Positions 37,630 through 45,481 of a stretch of DNA of 64,000 bases are shown one piece after another. Every line of letters begins with the position of its first letter. Positions within the stretch are counted from its first letter, which is position 1. Location of the stretch: the NCBI RefSeq assembly GCF_002355515.1, contig NZ_AP014809.1, positions 4,550,501 through 4,614,500 of the forward strand. Direction: 5' to 3'. Under the pieces are notes generated by a model. The model saw only the letters and a list, made by a program, of their open reading frames with translations. It was not told the DNA's origin and made no database searches. This DNA comes from Methylorubrum populi (lineage in GTDB: Bacteria > Pseudomonadota > Alphaproteobacteria > Rhizobiales > Beijerinckiaceae). Position numbers and translations under genes: made by a program.

Positions 37630-37833
37630 TCAAGGGGCATCCCTGGAGAGCGTCGTATTCGACCGGCGATCCGGTGCGGGCACTTCCGGGGGCGCGGCCG
37701 GGTGGCCGAGGTCGATCAGGAGCATGTCGAGCAGGATGCGGAGACGGCGGAAGCCCGATACCGGAAGCTTCGCGCGGGCGGCCGTGCACAGGACGGCAAC
37801 CTCAGCGATGGCATCAGCGTCGTTGTTCGGCAT
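37630..37833 (-). CDS. Small hypothetical protein
   Basis: About 67 residues, MPNNDADAIAEVAVLCTAARAKLPVSGFRRLRILLDMLLIDLGHP followed by a Pro-rich charged tail. No family recognised. An AAGGAAGG ribosome site stands directly before tandem ATGs (37836 and 37833), supporting translation. It may be an orphan regulatory helix-forming protein; nothing more can be said. Confidence 0.5.
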   Translation of the reverse strand: MPNNDADAIAEVAVLCTAARAKLPVSGFRRLRILLDMLLIDLGHPAAPPEVPAPDRRSNTTLSRDAP

Positions 37834-37836
37834 CAT

Positions 37837-38415
37837 CCTTCCTTGCCCGTTGCGTATTCGATGATGTCTTAAGGCTAATGCGGCTGACAAAGCCACCCGA
37901 CGTGACCGGATATGATATAAATGTGCTTAATAAGATATTCGCTCAACGATGAATCGCTCTCGGGGATAGAGTTTGGCTCCTCTTCCCGATCAAAATATCG
38001 TGTGCTTGCCGGCGAATGTTTTGGGGACGGGGTTGGACGCGCATCCGCGAGGTGTCGGCGCGCGACCACAGAAGGTCGGGATGCGCATGTCGCAGATCTC
38101 GCAGGGTGGTCTTAGATTCACGGTGGTCATCTCTGCGCGAAATCATAAGTCTTGCGTATGATATTGCCGAACTGTGTAGGTCCCGGTGCGTTCAATCGGC
38201 TCAACGGTCGGAGCATGTTCTGAAAACAGGTCCGATTCGACGGCATCCGGTTCGCGCCTCCCGATCCGCGTCTTGGGGTGCGTGCTTTTACCGAACCGGA
38301 AGGCGCTGCGTTGGAAAGCGCTCGGGGCTGTCACAGCTGGGAGGGCGGGTGCCTCCGACGAAGTGACAGGGTGACGGATGCTCCCCGCCGCTGCGCCGCC
38401 CGCCTCCGCCTCTCG
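37837..38415. other. AT-richer intergenic island without recognised gene
   Basis: 579 bp, visibly lower in G+C than its surroundings between about 37860 and 38260. It includes a run of TATA-like words near 37908-37945. Several open frames of 60-116 codons cross it; none shows a domain or a good ribosome site. Likely a remnant of transferred DNA or a regulatory region. Confidence 0.4.
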
Positions 38416-39360
38416 TCAGAACAGCGAGATGAGGACGATGCCGGCCACCATCAGGGCGGCTCCGCCCAGCCGTGACGCGCCGGCCCGCACCCGCTTCATG
38501 CCGACCCAGCCGAAATGATCCAGCGCCACCGAGGTCAGCAGGTTGGCGGTGATCAGCAGGCCGTTGAAGGCGCCCGCGCCGACCTTGTCGACGAACAGCA
38601 GCCCGGCGAACACGGCCACGGCCCCGGTGAGGCCGGCCAGCGGCATCCACCAGCGCACCCCCTCCAGATCGGTCCGCTGCGGCAGCGGCTTCGGCCGCAG
38701 CAGGAAGACCAGCACGAAGACGAACACCACCGGCAGAAACGAGACCAGCGCCGCCAGCCACGGATTGACCAGGGCCCCGCGCAGCTGCGCGTTCCAGACC
38801 ACGCCGATCGCCTGCAGCGCGCCCGCGACGACGATGAAGGGATAGAGCAGCCTCGGATTGAGGCCGTGGCCGGCCTCCGCGCTCGCGCCGTCCCGGCCCG
38901 CGTCCTGGCCGGGCGTGACGCGGGCGATGAACGTCACGCCGACGGCCATGAGCAGGCCTCCGAGCCAGGGCATCGGCTTGAATCCGCCGCCCGGCAGACC
39001 GAACAGGCCCAGGGAATCCATCGCCAGCGAGGTCAGGATGTTGGCGGTCAGCGTCAGGCCGTTGAAGGGGCCGGCGCCGACCTTGTCGACGAAGGCGAGA
39101 CCGCCGAACACCGCCACCGCGCCGGCCACGCCGCCGAGCGGCGCGTACCACGGCATGCCTGCGAGCGTGTCGAGGCCCGGCAGCGGCGTCGGCATCACGA
39201 GGAACAGCGTGGCGAAGACGAAGACGATCGGCAGGAAGGAGACGGAGGCCGCCAGGAACGGGTTGACGAGCTGCCCGCGCAGCTGCGCGTTCATGGAGTT
39301 GCCGAGCGCCTGGAGGGCGCCCGCCACGATGATGAAGGGATAGAGCAGAGCGGCACTCAC
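38416..39360 (-). CDS. DMT-superfamily transporter, tandem YdcZ (DUF606) fusion
   Basis: A 314-residue membrane protein made of two homologous halves. Residues 1-145 and 168-314 both begin LLYPFIxVAGALQAxGxxxNAQLRGxLVNP and contain FVDKVGAGxFNGLxxTANxLTSxAxDxxG. Each half is a five-helix DUF606/YdcZ unit. Single-domain homologues work as homo- or hetero-dimers; here the pair is fused. Substrate unknown. The start is a GTG at 39360. It follows the ArsB-like gene on the same strand after 33 bp and is probably co-transcribed. Confidence 0.88.
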   Translation of the reverse strand: MSAALLYPFIIVAGALQALGNSMNAQLRGQLVNPFLAASVSFLPIVFVFATLFLVMPTPLPGLDTLAGMPWYAPLGGVAGAVAVFGGLAFVDKVGAGPFNGLTLTANILTSLAMDSLGLFGLPGGGFKPMPWLGGLLMAVGVTFIARVTPGQDAGRDGASAEAGHGLNPRLLYPFIVVAGALQAIGVVWNAQLRGALVNPWLAALVSFLPVVFVFVLVFLLRPKPLPQRTDLEGVRWWMPLAGLTGAVAVFAGLLFVDKVGAGAFNGLLITANLLTSVALDHFGWVGMKRVRAGASRLGGAALMVAGIVLISLF

Positions 39361-39393
39361 GCGGGTCGGCCTCCGGATCGGCGGGGAGAGGGA

Positions 39394-40662
39394 TCAGGCG
39401 AGGATCAGCGCGGCGAGGGCGAGCGCGAGCGCCGGGGGCATGACGAGGGCGCCGAGCTTCAGGAACGCCCAGGCGGAGACGTTCTCGCCCTCGCGGCGGA
39501 TCGCCGTCAGCCAGAGGATGGTGGCGAGCGAGCCCGTGACCGAGAGATTCGGCCCGAGATCGATCCCGATCAGGACTGCGCCCGCGACCGTGTCCGGAAC
39601 GTGCGCCGCCTGCACCGCGGCGCCCGCCAGGAGGCCCGCCGGCAGGTTGTTCACGAGGTTGGAGCCGAAGGCGACGAGGGCGCCGCCGGCCCAGGCCGTG
39701 GCGGTCGGATCGCCCTGCGCGGCCCGGCCCAGGAGGTCGGCGAGCCGTGTGAGCAGACCGGTCTTCTCCAGGGCCTCGACCAGGACGAAGAGCCCGGCGA
39801 CCAGCGGCAGCACGCCCCAGGAAACGTCCCGCGCGACCGCGACGAAGCCGCCCCGGTTGATCGCGAGCACGACGAGGGTGGTGGCGAGGCCGGCGACGAA
39901 GGTCGGCAGGCCGAGCTCGCTTCCGGCGGCCGAGGCGCCGATCAGGGCCGCGCCGGTGGCGACGATGCCGAGGCCCGCGACCATGCCGCCGCGGCCCAGG
40001 GCCGGCGTCTCGACGGCGGTCGCGACGGTCTCGGCCTTCAGCCGCGCGTTCTGGGTCAGGCGCAGGACGATGTAGGTCGCGACGATCGCGAGGATGGAGG
40101 GCAGGGTGAAGGTCGCGAGCCACTGCCTGAGCGGCGGCATATGCTCGGCGAAGACGACGAGGTTGGCCGGGTTCGAGATCGGCAGCACGAAGCTCGCCGC
40201 GTTGGCGATGAAGGCGCAGATGAACAGGTAGGGCAGGGGCTGCTTCACGCCGGCGGCCTTGGTCGCGGCGAAGACGGCCGGCGTCAGCACCACGGCGCAG
40301 GCATCGTTCGAGAGGAAGACCGTGACCACCGTGCCGACGAGGTAGACCAGCAGAAACAGCCGGGTCGCCGAGCCCTTCGCGGCCCGCACCGCGTGGGCGG
40401 CGAGCCAGTCGAACAATCCTTCCTTCCGGGCGATCTCGGAGAGCAGCATCATCCCGACGAGGAAGAGGTAGACGTCCGTACCCTTGGCCGTGCCCTCCAG
40501 GGCGGTCTGCCAGGGAATCAGGCCGAGACCGACGAGGAGCGCCGCACCGGCGACCGCCCAGACCGCCTCCGGCCAAGCGAAGGGGCGCAGGATCACGCCG
40601 AGCGTCGCCAGCGCGGCGATGCCCCATGTCGCCGCGTGAGGGTTCTGGATGAGCGCGCCCAT
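39394..40662 (-). CDS. ArsB/NhaD-type ion transporter
   Basis: A 422-residue inner-membrane transporter of the ion-transporter superfamily. Segments include VYLFLVGMMLLSEIARKEGLFDWLA, FLSNDACAVVLTPAVFAATKAAGV, FIANAASFVLPISNPANLVVF, and the second half GSNLVNNLPAGLLAGAA with NLSVTGSLATILWL. These paired ND/NNLP loops are typical of the arsenite-efflux ArsB and related permeases. No arsR or arsC is adjacent, so the substrate is open. ATG at 40660-40662 with AAGGAAG upstream; the longer frame is not homologous. Confidence 0.85.
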   Translation of the reverse strand: MGALIQNPHAATWGIAALATLGVILRPFAWPEAVWAVAGAALLVGLGLIPWQTALEGTAKGTDVYLFLVGMMLLSEIARKEGLFDWLAAHAVRAAKGSATRLFLLVYLVGTVVTVFLSNDACAVVLTPAVFAATKAAGVKQPLPYLFICAFIANAASFVLPISNPANLVVFAEHMPPLRQWLATFTLPSILAIVATYIVLRLTQNARLKAETVATAVETPALGRGGMVAGLGIVATGAALIGASAAGSELGLPTFVAGLATTLVVLAINRGGFVAVARDVSWGVLPLVAGLFVLVEALEKTGLLTRLADLLGRAAQGDPTATAWAGGALVAFGSNLVNNLPAGLLAGAAVQAAHVPDTVAGAVLIGIDLGPNLSVTGSLATILWLTAIRREGENVSAWAFLKLGALVMPPALALALAALILA

Positions 40663-41118
40663 CGGCGTCGGGCTTCCTTCTTTCGGTGACCGTTGCGGGG
40701 GCCAATCGGAGCGGGGCCGCCCCTGCGGAACGCCCCGGCATAACAGAGGGCGCGGTACGTTCTCCGGAATTCGAGGCCCGGGACCGAAGTCCCGAGACCC
40801 GGCGATCCGCATCGACGCCGATCCCGCGGCATCGACACCGACGCTTGCCGCGGCAATCGCCGCTCAAGTTCCCTCGCGCGCCGCCGTTCCAACTTCATCC
40901 ATCACAACAGCGCGATTTGCGAGTGGGTCGTGCGGATGGGATTGCGGTGGGTGCCGTCCGAACGCCGCGGCAGGGGCGTGGTCCCGATCGGGGAAAGCGC
41001 CGATGGCCCGGGTCCCATGATGCGGTGGGATCGGAAGGAGAGCGGAACAGCGACACGGAGCGCCGGTTTCCCGAAGGCCCATCAAGGGGCCATCACGTCA
41101 GCAACAGGGAGATCCGCC
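40663..41118. other. Divergent intergenic region
   Basis: 456 bp between the ArsB-like gene (minus) and the small repeat protein gene (plus). Weakly similar direct repeats occur, but no gene was recognised; open frames are uninterrupted GC-rich sequence. Confidence 0.45.
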
Positions 41119-41385
41119 ATGAAGGCCCTGACCCTCGCTCTCGCGAGCACCCTCCTGCTCACGCCCGTCGCCATCGCCGCCGAAGGTTCGGGCACCAGCC
41201 GCTCCGGCACCGCCAACAGCACGGGGGCGAACGATGCCGGATCCGGCGCTTCGCCCGGGGCGGCCGGCAGCGGACCGACCTCCGGCGACAAGAGCCGCTC
41301 CGGCACCGCCAACAGCACGGGGGCGAACGATGCCGGGTCCGGCGCCTCGCCCGGCGCCCAGGGCAAGGGCCACGACGCCCGCTGA
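41119..41385 (+). CDS. Small exported protein with two Ser/Gly/Asn repeats
   Basis: An 88-residue protein with a signal peptide (residues 1-21, LASTLLLTPVAIAAEG). The mature part is two copies of SRSGTANSTGANDAGSGASPG joined by a short linker (period 32 residues). It is low in hydrophobics and probably disordered in the periplasm or envelope. No family recognised. The ATG at 41119 has GGGAG upstream. It lies in a region of small exported genes. Confidence 0.68.
   Translation: MKALTLALASTLLLTPVAIAAEGSGTSRSGTANSTGANDAGSGASPGAAGSGPTSGDKSRSGTANSTGANDAGSGASPGAQGKGHDAR
41197..41354 (+). repeat. 96-bp-period direct repeat inside the small exported protein gene
   Basis: Two 62-bp copies (41197-41258 and 41293-41354) differ at only two positions, both synonymous or nearly so, indicating recent duplication or selection for repeat identity. 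Confidence 0.9.
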
Positions 41386-41586
41386 CGTCGTTCACGGGGC
41401 GCCCGCCCCGTATCGCGCCCGGAGCGGGCGGCCGAAGGGGAGGGGGTAGGCGCGCTGCCCGCCCCCGGTGGGCCGCTCCTCCCGAGGTTCGGGCAGCCCG
41501 AGATCGCCCGGGCGCCGTAGGGCTCCCGGACGATCGCAAGCGTCATCCGCTCGACCGCCTCCCGTCGGGGACGGGGGCGATCCGGA

Positions 41587-42219
41587 TCAGTCGTTCTTCA
41601 CCGTGCCGTCCGGCCCGACCTTGACCTCCTGCTCGCGGTCTGTGAGCGCCAGCTTGATCTCGTACTCGACCGAATTGCCCTCGCGCTCGACCTCGGCCTC
41701 GTAAGCCTTGCTGCCGGGAACCTTCTGCTCGGCCAGGGCGATCGCGTCCTTCAGCGACACCTTGGCGTTCTGGAAGTCGCTCGCCTTGAGGCGGGTGAAG
41801 TAGCGCTCGATCGGCTGATTCTCGCTCTTGTAGAGGTCGCCCGTATCGGCATTGACGCCGTGCTCGACGAGCTTGCCGCTCGGGTACACGACCTTGATCG
41901 CGTAGCGCGCCGGGTTCTTGCTGTCGGCCTTCTCGAAATCGGCGTCGATCGCCCGGCCGCCCTTCTCCTCGCCCTCGGCCTTGCCCTCGGCGGTGGCGAT
42001 GGCCTGGGCGAGGCCGACCTTCGCCGACTTGGCGACCTGCCACTCCTTGAGGTCGCTGTTGGATTTGGTGGCCTCCGTCGCGCTGGGCGCACGGCCGGTG
42101 TTTTCCGGGTTCTTGGTCAGGTCGGGGTTCTGGGCCGCCGCGACGCCCGTCATCAGGGCGAGGAGGCCGCTGGCGGCGGTCAGGCGCAGGATGTTCGTCT
42201 TCATGGCGCTCGTCTTCAT
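41587..42219 (-). CDS. Exported PepSY-domain protein
   Basis: A 210-residue periplasmic protein with a signal peptide (residues 1-30). It contains a PepSY-like module: KSAKVGLAQAIATAEGKAEG, then YAIKVVYPSGKLVEHGVNADTGDLYKSE, and a second weaker unit KVSLKDAIALAEQKVPGSKAYEAEVEREGNSVEYEIKLAL. PepSY modules often inhibit peptidases or bind ligands in the envelope; the role here is unknown. ATG at 42219, 15 bp upstream of an alternative ATG. It diverges from the Nudix operon and may use the leftward promoter in the palindrome. Confidence 0.88.
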   Translation of the reverse strand: MKTSAMKTNILRLTAASGLLALMTGVAAAQNPDLTKNPENTGRAPSATEATKSNSDLKEWQVAKSAKVGLAQAIATAEGKAEGEEKGGRAIDADFEKADSKNPARYAIKVVYPSGKLVEHGVNADTGDLYKSENQPIERYFTRLKASDFQNAKVSLKDAIALAEQKVPGSKAYEAEVEREGNSVEYEIKLALTDREQEVKVGPDGTVKND

Positions 42220-42338
42220 GGCGGGTTTCCCGTTTTCGGGCTTGTGGAGGACCCTCTGAACGGCCCGGACCGCCGCTTGGTTGCAGCGCGGCATGACGTT
42301 CGAGGCGCGATGGTACCCGCCGTCTCGCACCCGCTAGA

Positions 42339-42384
42339 GCATCATCCCGAAAGGTGGTTTCCGGCTTTCGGAAAAAGATGATGC
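42339..42384. repeat. Intergenic palindrome, GCATCATC type
   Basis: Inverted repeat GCATCATC-CCGAAAG ... CTTTCGG-AAAAA-GATGATGC. The same type of AGAGCATCATCCCGAAA element is common between genes in Methylobacterium and Bradyrhizobium, where it is a dispersed repeat. Confidence 0.75.
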
Positions 42385-42396
42385 AAAAACAAAGGC

Positions 42397-42439
42397 CTAG
42401 CGCATCGTGCTGGATCCGATATCCAGAACGATGCGCTAG
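42397..42439. repeat. Intergenic palindrome, CTAGCGCATCGT type
   Basis: Twelve-bp perfect arms CTAGCGCATCGT / ACGATGCGCTAG with an inner CTGGAT / ATCCAG pair. It lies 12 bp after the first palindrome and the two probably form one composite dispersed element. Confidence 0.8.
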
Positions 42440-42491
42440 CCCGCGCGCCGACAGCGGCCACCGGCCGGAATGGCGCGGTCAGCATCATCCC

Positions 42492-42554
42492 TCACCTTGA
42501 CATATATCCAATATGAAAATAACTAATTTTCATATTGGATATATGTCAAGGTGA
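42492..42554. repeat. Perfect 63-bp palindrome (29-bp arms) with TTGACA promoter elements
   Basis: Left arm 42492-42520, five-base centre AACTA (42521-42525), right arm 42526-42554, all 29 pairs matching. It is AT-rich in the middle and GC-containing at the ends, so it could cruciform or fold in RNA. TTGACA is present on both strands (42497-42502 and its mirror), each followed at 17 bp by weak -10 words, so the element looks like an overlapping bidirectional promoter. The Nudix/NrtR-like ATG is 10 bp from its right edge. Confidence 0.97.
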
Positions 42555-42564
42555 GAGCACGCCC

Positions 42565-43344
42565 ATGAGCCTGCCCGAATCCGAGGCCGCCTTTCTGGCG
42601 CGCTACGATCCCGCCGATTACGCGCGGCCCGCCGTGGCCGTCGATCTGGTGCTGCTGGGGCTTTCCGGCGGCCGCCCTGCCGTCCTGCTGCAGCGGCGCG
42701 ACCGCCACCCGCATGCGGGGCGCCACGCGCTGCCCGGCGGCTTCGTCGGCATCGACGAGGCGCTCGACGCGACCGCCGCGCGCGTCCTGCGCGAGAAGGC
42801 CGGCGGGGCGCGGGCGCATCTGGAGCAGCTCTACACCTTCGGCGCCGTGGAGCGCGATCCGCGCATGCGCATCATCACGGTCGCCTATCTCGCGCTCCTG
42901 ACCGAGGCGGCCTTCGCCGAGGCGCTCGCGCGGGCGCCGGCCCTGCATCCCGGCACGGTCGCGGTGACCCTGGATGAGAGAGCCGAGGGGGAGGGGGCCG
43001 TGACGGTCCGCGCGATCGACGGCGCGGCGCTCCCCCTCGCCTTCGATCACGCCGAGATCGTCGCCCTCGCCCTGCGGCGGCTGCAGGGCAAGCTCGACTA
43101 TTCCGAGGTCGGCTTCGCCCTGCTGCCGGAGCTGTTCACCCTGCGCCAGCTCCAGGACGTGCACGAGGCGATCCTCGGCACGCCCCTCAACAAGCCCGCC
43201 TTCCGCCGCCGGATGCTCGATCGCGGCTGGCTCGACCCCACCGGCCGGTTCGAGACGGGCACGTCCTACCGCCCCGCCGAGCTGTACCGCTTCCGTCGAA
43301 ACTCATCGCCGACCCCCTCGCCGACCCCCTCGAAAGGAGACTGA
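42565..43344 (+). CDS. NrtR-like Nudix-domain transcriptional regulator
   Basis: A 259-residue protein. The N-terminal Nudix domain (about 25-165) has PAVLLQRRDRHPHAGRHALPGGFVGIDEALDATAARVLREKAGG. The Nudix box is degenerate (RV for RE, EK for EE), as in NrtR, where the domain senses ADP-ribose or NAD breakdown products rather than hydrolysing. The C-terminal winged helix (about 175-245) has KLDYSEVGFALLPELFTLRQLQDVHEAILGTPLNKPAFRRRMLDRGWL, the typical NrtR DNA-binding part. It heads a three-gene operon; a 63-bp palindrome stands directly before it and is the obvious autoregulatory operator candidate. ATG at 42565. The C-terminal tail PTPSPTPSKGD is repeat-like. Confidence 0.88.
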   Translation: MSLPESEAAFLARYDPADYARPAVAVDLVLLGLSGGRPAVLLQRRDRHPHAGRHALPGGFVGIDEALDATAARVLREKAGGARAHLEQLYTFGAVERDPRMRIITVAYLALLTEAAFAEALARAPALHPGTVAVTLDERAEGEGAVTVRAIDGAALPLAFDHAEIVALALRRLQGKLDYSEVGFALLPELFTLRQLQDVHEAILGTPLNKPAFRRRMLDRGWLDPTGRFETGTSYRPAELYRFRRNSSPTPSPTPSKGD

Positions 43345-43345
43345 C

Positions 43346-44326
43346 ATGGCCACGATCCGCCGCTTCGGCGTCCTCTCCCAGCTTCGGAGCGAGGCCAGCC
43401 ACTACGTCGTCCGCTTCCGCAACGGCCGCCCGCGCCAGAGCGGGCGCGGCCTCGTCTTCTGGTTCCGTCCGGAGACCGCCAGCATCAGCGAGCTGCCGAT
43501 GGACGACCGCGAGATGACGCTGTTCGTCCGCGGCCGCAGCGCGGATTTCCAGGCGGTCGCGGTGCAGGGCAGCATCGGCTGGCACGTCGCCGATCCCGAG
43601 CGGCTCGCCGCCCGGGTCGACTTCTCCCTCGACCTGCGCACCGGCCGGCTCCAGGGCGAGCCGATCGAGCGGATCGAGGCGCGCATCGCCGGGCTCGCCA
43701 ACCAGACCGTGCTGCAATTCCTCGGAGGCGCCCCCGTGCGCGCCCTGCTCGATGCCGGGCCGGAGACCCTGCGGGCGCAGGTGCAGGCGGCGCTTCGCAC
43801 CGAGCCGTCGCTCGCGGAGATCGGCGTCGCCGTGGTCTCGGTGCGGCTCACCAATCTCGCCCCGTCGAGCGAGCTGGAGCGCGCGCTCCAGACGCCGACC
43901 TACGAGGCGCTGCAGCAGAAGGCGGACGAGGCCACCTTCGCCCGCCGGGCGGTTGCCGTGGAGAAGGAGCGGGCGATCGCCGAGAACGAACTCGCCACCA
44001 GGACCGAGCTGGCCCGGCGGGAGGCGCTGCTGATCGCGGAGGAGGCGCAGAACGCCCGCAACCGGGCGCAGGCCCGGGCCGAGGCGGAGGGGATCGAGGC
44101 CGGCGCCGAGGCCGAGCGCATTCGCGTGGTCGAAGGGGCGCGGACCGAGACCGAGCGGGCGCGCGTGGCGATCTACCGCGACGTGGCGCCGGGCACCCTG
44201 CTCGGCCTCGCCGCCCAGTCGCTGGCGGGCAAGCTCGACACGATCGAGCACGTCAACGTCACGCCGGACCTCCTCGCCAGCCTGCTCGGCGAATTCCGCC
44301 GGCCGACCGGCCTCCCGGCCCGCTGA
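43346..44326 (+). CDS. SPFH/band-7 domain protein, no transmembrane anchor
   Basis: A 326-residue protein. An SPFH-like domain spans about 20-170 (RRFGVLSQLRSEASHYVVRFRNGR, LPMDDREMTLFVRGRSADFQAVAVQGSIGWHVADP), followed by a charged coiled coil at about 190-275 (RRAVAVEKERAIAENELATRTELARREA), the usual stomatin/flotillin layout. No N-terminal hydrophobic anchor is seen, so it may scaffold in the cytoplasm or sit peripherally on the membrane. ATG at 43346 with AAAGGAG upstream, starting 1 bp after the Nudix stop. Together with its neighbours it makes a tight operon; SPFH proteins assemble membrane-bound complexes, but its partner here is unknown. Confidence 0.88.
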   Translation: MATIRRFGVLSQLRSEASHYVVRFRNGRPRQSGRGLVFWFRPETASISELPMDDREMTLFVRGRSADFQAVAVQGSIGWHVADPERLAARVDFSLDLRTGRLQGEPIERIEARIAGLANQTVLQFLGGAPVRALLDAGPETLRAQVQAALRTEPSLAEIGVAVVSVRLTNLAPSSELERALQTPTYEALQQKADEATFARRAVAVEKERAIAENELATRTELARREALLIAEEAQNARNRAQARAEAEGIEAGAEAERIRVVEGARTETERARVAIYRDVAPGTLLGLAAQSLAGKLDTIEHVNVTPDLLASLLGEFRRPTGLPAR

Positions 44327-44337
44327 GGGAGGGATTG

Positions 44338-45231
44338 ATGGCCGCGCTCACCCCCCGGGCGGTCTTCGTCACCCGAGAGACCGATTACGAGCTCCTGATC
44401 GCCCGGCACGCCACTAGAGGGCAGGCCCGCTTCTTCCTGGAGAGCCGCGGCCAGGGGCTGGCGCAGGTCGAGGCGCGCCACGAGCGCTTCCACGCGGTGC
44501 TGGCGCGGGCCCGGGCCGGGGTGCCGGGCGCGTGGCGGCAGGTCCTGGTGCGGCGGGCCGACCTCGACCGTTTCCTGTTCGCCGAGGACGACGTGGTCGT
44601 GGCCGTCGGGCAGGACGGACTGATCGCCAATGTGGCGAAGTATCTGGGCGCGCAGCCGGTGATCGGGGTGAACCCGAATCCCGAGCTCTACGACGGCGTG
44701 CTGGTCCGCAACTCCGTCGAGCGGCTCCCCCGGCTGCTGCCGGCGAGCGCTGCCGGGGCGGCCGGGATCGAGCGGCGCACCATGGTCGAGGCGGTGATCG
44801 ACGGGACCGAGCGCCTGTTCGCCCTCAACGAGATCTTCGTCGGGCACCGCAGCCACCAATCCGCCCGCTACCGGATCGAGGCCGGGGAGGCGGGAGAGGA
44901 GCATTCCTCCAGCGGCCTCATCGTCGCCTCCGGCACCGGGGCCACCGGCTGGGCCCGTTCCATCGCCGAGGCGACCCGGCTCGGCCTGTCGCTCGACCCC
45001 GAGGAGCGGGCGGTGGGCTACTGGGTGCGCGAGCCGTTCCCGAGCGTCGCCACCGCCACGCGGCTGCGCGCCGGCAAGCTCACCGATGCGCCGCTCCGCG
45101 TCACCTCGCGGATGAACGAGGGCGGCGTGGTCTTCGCCGACGGCATCGAGCAGGATTTTTTGGCGTTTGGCTGGGGCCGGCAGGTGCGGATCGCGCCGGC
45201 CGACCGGGCCCTGCACCTCGTGACCGGATGA
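44338..45231 (+). CDS. Divergent NAD-kinase-like protein
   Basis: A 297-residue protein resembling ATP-NAD kinases. It has VVVAVGQDGLIANVAKYL in place of the GGDGT loop (near residues 84-101), then NPNPELYDGVLVRN, the LNEI motif (NE site, near 165) and ASGTGATGWARSI in place of the SGPTGSTAY loop. The core order matches NAD kinase, but the first Gly of GGDG is Val and the second loop is altered, so activity toward NAD, if any, is uncertain. It could be a kinase for a different nucleotide. ATG at 44338 with GGGAGGG upstream, 11 bp after the SPFH stop. The link to an NrtR-like regulator supports an NAD-related role. Confidence 0.8.
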   Translation: MAALTPRAVFVTRETDYELLIARHATRGQARFFLESRGQGLAQVEARHERFHAVLARARAGVPGAWRQVLVRRADLDRFLFAEDDVVVAVGQDGLIANVAKYLGAQPVIGVNPNPELYDGVLVRNSVERLPRLLPASAAGAAGIERRTMVEAVIDGTERLFALNEIFVGHRSHQSARYRIEAGEAGEEHSSSGLIVASGTGATGWARSIAEATRLGLSLDPEERAVGYWVREPFPSVATATRLRAGKLTDAPLRVTSRMNEGGVVFADGIEQDFLAFGWGRQVRIAPADRALHLVTG

Positions 45232-45481
45232 GATGGGCGGCGGCGGGGTGCTCGGGAACACCGGTTTCCCGGCCGCCCATCCCGTATATGGAAGGCGGGC
45301 GGGATGTCCGGGCGGATGGCCGGACCACAATCACTTGTCGGGCGCGATCCTGTCGCAAAACCGCCAAGGGTGCCGCGCATGGGGCGGGTGATCGCGCGCG
45401 CCGTGGGCGGCCGTGGGCGTCGGCGCGGGGTTCGACCGATCCGGGAATGGGCAGCACGTGGAATCGGCAGCAGAGCATCGG

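Noticed and set aside
38016..38366. 116-codon frame in the AT-richer island
   Set aside because: No domain or ribosome site; several equally long frames overlap in other phases.
41197..41354. 96-bp direct repeat as a CRISPR or attachment site
   Set aside because: It is in frame inside a signal-peptide protein and codes the same peptide twice.
42492..42554. Reading the 63-bp palindrome as an intrinsic terminator
   Set aside because: It is next to a gene start, has AT-rich stems and no T-run at the right place, and contains promoter words.
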